DNA of 40,288 bases. It comes from Pelagibacterales bacterium SAG-MED37. GTDB taxonomy: Bacteria > Pseudomonadota > Alphaproteobacteria > Pelagibacterales > Pelagibacteraceae. The DNA lies in assembly GCA_014653605.1 (NCBI GenBank), contig JACWEG010000008.1, forward strand, positions 1-40,288, written 5' to 3'. This document shows, piece by piece, positions 34,644 to 40,288 of the stretch (positions are counted from its first letter, which is position 1; each line of letters starts with the position of its first letter). The notes beneath the pieces are model-generated. The model was given only the letters and a program-made list of their open reading frames with translations. It was not told the origin of the DNA and made no database searches. A program made the translations under genes and the position numbers.

Positions 34644-35819
34644 ATGAGTGGTAATTCAAAAGATGTAGTGATAGTAGAAGCAGTAAGAACTCCCATAGGT
34701 AGTTATAAGGGGTCCCTTAAAGACATAAGAGCACATCAACTTGGATCGATAGTAATTAATGAGGTTTTAAAGAGAAGCAATGTAAATCCTAATGAAGTAG
34801 ATGAAATAATTATGGGTCAGGTTTTAACTGCGGGAATGGGACAGAATCCTGCCAGACAAGCTGCAATCAATGCAGGAATACCTGTTTCGAAACCTGCTTA
34901 TATTGTTAATCAAGTTTGTGGTTCAGGATTAAGAGCTATAATTTCAGGATTTCAATCAATTAAATTAGGAGACTCAAAAATAGTTATTTCTGGTGGACAA
35001 GAAAACATGTCAATCGCCCCCCAAATAACTATAAAAGAAAATGAAAAAAAAAATTCAGAAAATAAATTTTTAGATGTAATGATGAATGATGGATTGCTTG
35101 ATGCATTTAAGAATTATCACATGGGTGTAACTGCTGAAAATGTTGCAAAGAAATTTAATATATCGAGAGAAGAACAGGATGAATTTGCATTAAATTCTCA
35201 AAAAAAAACTTCAGCAGCAATCAAAAATAATAATTTTGAAAAAGAAATAATTGAGGTAAATCTTAATGAAAATACTTTAAAACTTGATGAACATCCAAGA
35301 AATAATTTAACCTTAAAGGATTTACAAAAATTAAAAACAGTCTTTCAAGAAAATGGAACAGTAACGGCAGGAAATTCATCTGGTATCAATGATGGAGCAG
35401 CCGCTTTGTTGTTATTAAGTTTAGAAGAGTCTGAAAAAAAATCACTTGAGGCGTTAGCTAGAATAGTATCTTGGGCTTCAGTTGGGGTAAATCCTTCACT
35501 TATGGGATTAGGACCTATTGGAGCAATTAAAGAAGCTGTTAAAAAAGCTAACTGGAAATTAGAGGATATAGATCTATTTGAGATAAATGAAGCTTTTGCA
35601 GCACAAACTATTGCAGTTATTAGAGAACTGAATATTGATATAAGCAAAGTGAATATTAATGGTGGAGCTATAGCTTTAGGTCATCCAATTGGAGCATCAG
35701 GAGCAAGAATATTAATTTCTCTAATATATCAAATGAAAAAACTTAATAAAAAAAAGGGATGTGCCTCACTTTGTATTGGTGGAGGTATGGGTATTGCAAT
35801 ATGCGTTGAAAGAAATTAG
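34644..35819 (+). CDS. Acetyl-CoA C-acetyltransferase (thiolase)
   Basis: This thiolase condenses or cleaves acetoacetyl-CoA. The 391-residue product has the nucleophile Cys92 in NQVCGSGLRAI, the NEAFAAQ loop, the His in GGAIALGHPIGASG and the second Cys in CASLCIGGGMG. The frame is open to a GTG at 34611, but ATG 34644 gives MSGNSKDVVIVEAVRTPIG, the normal start. PhaA/AtoB-like; no phaB or phaC is in the window, so the pathway is undecided (ketone body, isoleucine or fatty-acid turnover). Confidence 0.95.
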   Translation: MSGNSKDVVIVEAVRTPIGSYKGSLKDIRAHQLGSIVINEVLKRSNVNPNEVDEIIMGQVLTAGMGQNPARQAAINAGIPVSKPAYIVNQVCGSGLRAIISGFQSIKLGDSKIVISGGQENMSIAPQITIKENEKKNSENKFLDVMMNDGLLDAFKNYHMGVTAENVAKKFNISREEQDEFALNSQKKTSAAIKNNNFEKEIIEVNLNENTLKLDEHPRNNLTLKDLQKLKTVFQENGTVTAGNSSGINDGAAALLLLSLEESEKKSLEALARIVSWASVGVNPSLMGLGPIGAIKEAVKKANWKLEDIDLFEINEAFAAQTIAVIRELNIDISKVNINGGAIALGHPIGASGARILISLIYQMKKLNKKKGCASLCIGGGMGIAICVERN

Positions 35820-35932
35820 GAACTAATTTTTCCGTATTTCTTCTCTAATAAAATTTTTTGAATCCATGTTTTAGCATCTATATATGTGCTAACTTTTGGT
35901 TGAATAAGTACATTTAATAATTTTTTAATCAT
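35816..35932 (-). CDS. Possible 38-residue small protein
   Basis: A minus-strand frame runs from ATG 35932 (the first ATG after an in-frame stop) to TAA at 35816-35818, overlapping the thiolase TAG by two bases in the tetramer TTAG. The predicted peptide is amphipathic and basic (MIKKLLNVLIQPK...KTWIQKILLEKKYGKISS). The overlap style is the same as for dnaN/plsC and tlpA/HIG1, which suits a real gene, and the gap would otherwise be unusually empty. No ribosome site is evident. I do not recognise it. Confidence 0.4.
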   Translation of the reverse strand: MIKKLLNVLIQPKVSTYIDAKTWIQKILLEKKYGKISS

Positions 35933-36027
35933 TTTATTAACTTGAACTTAAAGAATGTCAAAAAATTGAACAGAATGTGTTAAAATTTGCAATTTACTAA
36001 GCATTTATGGTGTATAAAACATAATTA

Positions 36028-39000
36028 ATGACTGAAAAATTATTAGTTCCTGATATTGGAGAGTTTGAAGGTGTTGAAGTAATAGAAATTCTAGTTCAAG
36101 AAGGTCAAGAAATAAATAAAAATGATCCAATAGTTACTATTGAAAGTGACAAATCAAGTGTAGAAATTCCATCAACTATTGAAGGTAAAATAGAAACAGT
36201 TAATGTAAAAATTGGAGATAAAGTTTCAAAAGGTGATTTATTACTTACGACAACAGGTACAAAAATTTCTACAAAAACAGTAGAGGACGTACCCAAAAAT
36301 ACTGAAAATTTAATAAAAGAAGCTGAAAATTCATTAAAAAAATCTCAAGAAGAAATAATTGAAAAGCCTGTGGCTCAAAGTCAAAAAACCACACAAAAAA
36401 TTTTAATAAAAGAAGAAAATAAAATTGATAATATTCAAGTTGTTAACAAAGGTGATATTGATCCAACTGAAACAAATGAGTGGTTGGAATCTTTGTCTGC
36501 AGTAATTCAAAAAGATGGGAATCAAAGGGCTCATTATTTAATAAAGGAGTTAATAAATAAAGCCTATAGAGAAGGCGCAAATATTCCTTATACGCAAAAT
36601 ACCCCTTATATAAATACTATACCAGTCAGTGAGGAACAAAAATCCAATGGAGATCAAAATATAGAAAGAAGAATTAGATCTTTGATTAGATGGAATGCTG
36701 CAGCTATGGTAGTAAGAGCTAATAAAAAGTTTCCTGAACTTGGTGGTCACATAGGTACATTTGCTTCAGCAGCAACTCTTTATGATGTGGGTATGAATCA
36801 TTTTTGGAGAGCGAAAAATAATAAATTTGGAGGAGACTTAGTTTATTTTCAAGGTCATAGTGCTCCAGGCATGTATGCAAGAGCTTTTTTAGAGGGAAGA
36901 CTTAGTGAAAAACAATTGGATAGTTTTAGGCAAGAAGTGAATCCTGGAGGTTTATCTTCTTATCCTCATCCTTGGTTAATGCCAAAATTTTGGCAATTTC
37001 CCACTGTTTCAATGGGTTTAGGTCCAATGTTAGCAATCTACCAAGCTAGATATATGAAGTATCTGATCAACAGGGGCCTTATTAAAGATGAAGGAAGAAA
37101 AGTTTGGGCTTTTTTAGGAGATGGTGAGATGGATGAACCGGAGTCTTTAGGCGCTATTGGTTTAGCATCAAGAGAAAAATTAGATAATTTAATTTTTGTA
37201 GTCAATTGTAATTTACAAAGGTTGGATGGTCCAGTTAGAGGTAATGGAAAAATAATTCAAGAATTAGAAGGAATTTTTAGAGGTGCTGGTTGGAATGTGA
37301 TCAAAGTTATTTGGGGATCTTATTGGGACTCATTATTAGCAAATGATAAGTCAGGCCATCTTGTTAAGATAATGAATGAAACAGTCGACGGAGAATATCA
37401 AGCGATAAAAGCAAGAGATGGTGCTTTTGTTAGAGAAAAATTTTTTGGAAAATATCCAGAGACAGAAAAATTAGTTTCAAGTTTATCTGACAAAGATATT
37501 TGGAGACTAAATAGAGGTGGTCATGATCCCCATAAAGTTTTTGCTGCCTATGATAAAGCTTCAAAAAATATTGGAAGCCCAACAGTTGTAATTGCTAAAA
37601 CAATAAAAGGTTATGGGATGGGTAAAAGTGGAGAAAGTGTTAATACTACACATCAAACAAAAAAATTAGATATTGATGATTTAATGTACTATAGAGATAG
37701 GTTTGATGTTCCATTGACAGATGATCAAGTAAAAAATATTGAATATTATAAACCTGATACTAGTTCAGCTGAGATTAAATATCTAAAAGAAAGAAGACTT
37801 CAACTTGGTGGATTTATCCCTGAGAGGACAACTTATGCTAAATCTATAAAAGCACCACCTAAAAATATTTTTGATAATATGAAAGAATCTACTGGTAAAA
37901 AGGAGATGTCTACTACAATGGCGTTAGTAAGAATGCTTACAAGTTTACTTAGGGATAAAAATGTTGCACCAAGACTGGTTCCAATTATTCCCGATGAAGC
38001 TCGAACATTTGGTATGGAGGGTTTTTTTCAAAAGGTTGGAATATATGCTCATGAAGGCCAAAAGTATGAACCTGAAGATGCTGCTCAACTAAGTTCTTAC
38101 AAAGAAGAAAAAAGTGGTCAAGTATTAGAAGAGGGAATTACTGAAGCAGGAGCCATGTCTTCTTGGATAGCTGCAGGAACTTCCTACACAAATCATGATA
38201 TAGAAATGATACCCATATACTTATTTTATTCTATGTTTGGTTTCCAAAGAATTGGAGATTTTGCTTGGGCAGGAGCTGACAGCCAATCGAGAGGTTTTTT
38301 AATTGGTGCTACAGCTGGAAGAACAACATTAGCTGGAGAGGGACTGCAACATCAAGATGGCCACAGTCATTTGATGGCATCAACAATACCAAACTGTATT
38401 TCTTATGATCCAACATTCCATTACGAATTAGCAGTAATTTTTAGGGAAGGTTTAAAAAGGATGCATGAAAAAAATGAAAATATTTTTTATTATATTACTA
38501 CAATGAATGAAAATTATTCCCACCCAGAAATGCCAAAAGATAAAAATTGTGAGGAGGGAATTCTCAAAGGTATGTACAAAATCAAAGAGTTTAATAAACA
38601 TAAAAAAAGTAAAATTCAGTTTTTAGGCTCTGGTACAATTTTAAGAGAAATGATTGCGGGTGCTGAAATATTACAAAAAGAATATAATATAGATAGTGAA
38701 GTTTGGAGTGTTACAAGTTTTAATGAATTAAGAAAAGATGGACTAGAGGTAGAAAGATATAATCTTTTAAATCCTGATAAAGATCAAAAAAAATCGTACG
38801 TTGAAAAATGTTTAGAAAAAACAGAGGGACCAATATTAGCAGCTTCAGATTATATGAGAATGAATTCTGATCAGATAAGACCATATATAAATAAAAGCTT
38901 TTATTCCTTAGGAACAGACGGGTTTGGAAGAAGTGATACTAGAAAAAATTTAAGAAAATTTTTTGAAGTAGATAAAGAACACATAGTTGCTTATGGATTA

Positions 39001-39102
39001 AGTATATTGGCAAAAGAACAACTTTTACCATCTAAATATGCTTCAGAGGCTATAAAAAAATATAAAATCGACCCTAACAAACCAATGCCATCAAGATTAT
39101 AA
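36028..39102 (+). CDS. aceE: Pyruvate dehydrogenase E1 (AceE type) with N-terminal lipoyl domain
   Basis: E1 decarboxylates pyruvate with thiamine diphosphate and passes the acetyl group to lipoyl-lysine. Residues 1-76 are a biotinyl/lipoyl domain (LLVPDIGEFEGVEVIEILV, then IESDKSSVEIPS with the lipoylated Lys42). A Lys/Glu-rich linker follows (77-142). From about residue 143 the protein matches E. coli-type homodimeric AceE (DPTETNEWLESL, FLGDGEMDEPES, NCNLQRLDGPV for thiamine diphosphate and metal). At 1024 residues it exceeds E. coli AceE (887) by the lipoyl domain and linker. Its stop abuts the E2 ATG. The fusion is unusual because the lipoyl domain normally belongs to E2. Confidence 0.95.
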   Translation: MTEKLLVPDIGEFEGVEVIEILVQEGQEINKNDPIVTIESDKSSVEIPSTIEGKIETVNVKIGDKVSKGDLLLTTTGTKISTKTVEDVPKNTENLIKEAENSLKKSQEEIIEKPVAQSQKTTQKILIKEENKIDNIQVVNKGDIDPTETNEWLESLSAVIQKDGNQRAHYLIKELINKAYREGANIPYTQNTPYINTIPVSEEQKSNGDQNIERRIRSLIRWNAAAMVVRANKKFPELGGHIGTFASAATLYDVGMNHFWRAKNNKFGGDLVYFQGHSAPGMYARAFLEGRLSEKQLDSFRQEVNPGGLSSYPHPWLMPKFWQFPTVSMGLGPMLAIYQARYMKYLINRGLIKDEGRKVWAFLGDGEMDEPESLGAIGLASREKLDNLIFVVNCNLQRLDGPVRGNGKIIQELEGIFRGAGWNVIKVIWGSYWDSLLANDKSGHLVKIMNETVDGEYQAIKARDGAFVREKFFGKYPETEKLVSSLSDKDIWRLNRGGHDPHKVFAAYDKASKNIGSPTVVIAKTIKGYGMGKSGESVNTTHQTKKLDIDDLMYYRDRFDVPLTDDQVKNIEYYKPDTSSAEIKYLKERRLQLGGFIPERTTYAKSIKAPPKNIFDNMKESTGKKEMSTTMALVRMLTSLLRDKNVAPRLVPIIPDEARTFGMEGFFQKVGIYAHEGQKYEPEDAAQLSSYKEEKSGQVLEEGITEAGAMSSWIAAGTSYTNHDIEMIPIYLFYSMFGFQRIGDFAWAGADSQSRGFLIGATAGRTTLAGEGLQHQDGHSHLMASTIPNCISYDPTFHYELAVIFREGLKRMHEKNENIFYYITTMNENYSHPEMPKDKNCEEGILKGMYKIKEFNKHKKSKIQFLGSGTILREMIAGAEILQKEYNIDSEVWSVTSFNELRKDGLEVERYNLLNPDKDQKKSYVEKCLEKTEGPILAASDYMRMNSDQIRPYINKSFYSLGTDGFGRSDTRKNLRKFFEVDKEHIVAYGLSILAKEQLLPSKYASEAIKKYKIDPNKPMPSRL

Positions 39103-40032
39103 ATGTCAAAAAAAGATTTATTAAAAATTGTTCCAGCATCACCAAAAGTAAGAAAATTTGCAAGAGAACTTGGTGTAGATATTAATAAAGTACAGGGCAC
39201 TGAAAGAGATGGTCGTGTAATAGAAAAAGATATTAAATTATTTGTTTCTAATAAATCAGGTCAAAATGAAAAGACTCATATTAATAAAAATGAAGAAAAT
39301 AAATTAGAATATGCTCATTCAGAATTTGGTGAAATTGAAATAAAAGACATTCCTAGAGTAAAAAAAATTTCATCAAAATATTTAGTTAATTCCTGGACAC
39401 AAATTCCTCATGTTACAAACCATGATGAAGCCGACATCACTGAAATGGAAGAATTTAGAAATTCCCTTACAGATATATATACAGGGGAAAAAAAGAAAAT
39501 AACGCCTTTAGCATTTATTGTTAAAGCTTTATCCGCATCTTTACGAAAGTATCCTAGTTTTAATTCTTCAATAGATGAAATTGATAATGGAAAAATGACA
39601 TTTAAAAAATATTACCATATTGGTATAGCAGTAGATACACCCCACGGATTAATGGTTCCTAAGTTAAGAAATGCTGAAAATAAAAATATTTCCTTAATTG
39701 CCGATGAATTAAAAAAGATAAGTGAAGAATGTAGAAATCTTAAAATAGATAAAAAAGAACTTTTTGGGGGATCAATGACCATAACGAGTCTTGGTGGAAT
39801 AGGAGGTTCATTTTTTACCCCGATTATTAATTATCCTGAAGTCGCGATTTTAGGAATTGGGAAATCACAAAAAAAACAAATTTATTTAAATGGCAGATTT
39901 CAAATTCGTACAATGTTACCTTTATCTCTATCATACGATCATAGAATAATTGACGGTGCTGAAGCAGCTAGATTTAATAATGAATTAAAGGAAAATTTAG
40001 GAAAAAATTTTGCTTATAAATTAGCTGTTTAA
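39103..40032 (+). CDS. aceF: Pyruvate dehydrogenase E2 acetyltransferase lacking a lipoyl domain
   Basis: E2 forms the complex core and transfers the acetyl group to CoA. The 309-residue product starts directly with the peripheral-subunit-binding domain (ASPKVRKFARELGVDINKV, about residues 13-47). A linker and the catalytic domain (about 80-309) follow, ending with SYDHRIIDGAEAARF, where His280 and Asp284 are the active-site pair. No lipoyl domain precedes it, and the E1 stop is immediately upstream, so none was missed. The lipoyl arm must come from the E1 protein or another subunit. No E3 gene is in the visible part. Confidence 0.95.
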   Translation: MSKKDLLKIVPASPKVRKFARELGVDINKVQGTERDGRVIEKDIKLFVSNKSGQNEKTHINKNEENKLEYAHSEFGEIEIKDIPRVKKISSKYLVNSWTQIPHVTNHDEADITEMEEFRNSLTDIYTGEKKKITPLAFIVKALSASLRKYPSFNSSIDEIDNGKMTFKKYYHIGIAVDTPHGLMVPKLRNAENKNISLIADELKKISEECRNLKIDKKELFGGSMTITSLGGIGGSFFTPIINYPEVAILGIGKSQKKQIYLNGRFQIRTMLPLSLSYDHRIIDGAEAARFNNELKENLGKNFAYKLAV

Positions 40033-40040
40033 ATAAACTT

Positions 40041-40288
40041 ATGTCAAAAACAGTATCTTTACTTAGCGCCCTATTGTGTACATTTATTTGGGGGACAACT
40101 TTTATTGCTCAAGACACTGGTATGGATGATATTGGTCCATTTACTTTTAATGCTGTAAGATTTTTTGTTGGTTTCTTGGCGATACTTCCTCTTGTATTTT
40201 TATTTGAAATAAAAAAGTTTAAATCTGAATTTAAATTAGATATCAAAACATTTGTTATTCTCTCTGCATTAATTGGAATATCACTTTT
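40041..40288 (+). CDS. EamA/DMT-family transporter (3' end outside window)
   Basis: The frame starts at ATG 40041, 8 bases after aceF, and stays open to the window end (82 full codons). It begins with a hydrophobic helix, LLSALLCTFIWGTTFIAQ, then DIGPFTFNAVRFFVGFLAILPLVFLFE. The WG(x)xF...R(F/Y) pattern is typical of the first two helices of EamA drug/metabolite transporters. The substrate cannot be told. Its spacing suggests cotranscription with the pyruvate dehydrogenase genes. Confidence 0.85.
   Translation, partial: MSKTVSLLSALLCTFIWGTTFIAQDTGMDDIGPFTFNAVRFFVGFLAILPLVFLFEIKKFKSEFKLDIKTFVILSALIGISL

Noticed and set aside
1..40288. CRISPR arrays, insertion sequences, prophage or integrase genes
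   Set aside because: I saw no regularly spaced repeats, transposase or integrase motifs, and both tRNA genes have intact 3' ends without a duplicated attachment-like copy nearby.

Overview
The window is a gene-dense, very AT-rich stretch of an alphaproteobacterial chromosome. Gene content and order point to the SAR11 clade (Pelagibacterales). The evidence is extreme compaction (1-base TAATG and 4-base ATGA junctions, convergent genes sharing their stop codons), strong A/T codon preference, Lys-rich proteins, an Irr regulator divergent from fabA-fabB-fabI, and the alphaproteobacterial order ubiE/ubiB/coaBC/dut beside mutM-rpsT-dnaA. No insertion sequence, phage gene, CRISPR array or rRNA is visible. 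Taxonomy is inferred from gene content and style, not from a marker search.

Layout. 1-4743 (+): infB (start outside the window), rbfA, rpsO, pnp, a translation/RNA-decay operon. 4747-7380 (-): fabA-fabB-fabI plus a 39-residue membrane peptide gene. 7475-11372 (+): irr, katG, a 2-oxoglutarate-type oxygenase, a DUF2061 protein and an 8-cysteine 59-residue protein. This is an iron/peroxide block with two matching Irr-type palindromes and a pair of Fur-like boxes. 11395-16512 (-): ubiE, ubiB, coaBC, dut, a ThiF/MoeB-like gene and an SH3 protein. 16544-20513 (+): mutM, rpsT, dnaA, dnaN. 20510-23955 (-): argH, lptM-like lipoprotein, lysA, plsC. 23980-27606: TlpA-like thioredoxin, HIG1 protein, esterase, HNH endonuclease, then coq7-dsbB-yqaA. 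27666-29497 (+): tRNA-Leu(CAA) and an acyl-CoA synthetase starting 4 nt after it. 29694-29771 (+): a 25-residue Lys/Arg peptide gene with its own promoter, leader hairpin, ribosome site and terminator. 29833-33870 (-): SUV3-like helicase, TerB-like protein, 7Fe ferredoxin, CarD. 33975-34572 (-): tRNA-Arg(ACG), a 32-residue membrane peptide and a frameshifted thioesterase. 34644-40288 (+): thiolase, pyruvate dehydrogenase E1 and E2, and the start of an EamA transporter.

Most striking points. (1) The pyruvate dehydrogenase lipoyl domain sits at the N-terminus of an AceE-type E1, while the adjacent E2 has none: the swinging arm has moved from E2 to E1. (2) A self-contained transcription unit encodes a 25-residue peptide made almost only of Lys, Arg and Ala, next to a CarD with a long Lys-rich tail. 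(3) Near-identical palindromes lie in the irr/fabA promoter region and inside the katG promoter, suggesting Irr links iron/heme status to fatty-acid synthesis and peroxide defence. (4) A Cys-rich mini-protein lies behind two almost identical Fur-like boxes spaced 31 bp. (5) Several very small genes, and a thioesterase frameshift at a run of eight A/T, would be missed by a standard length cut-off.
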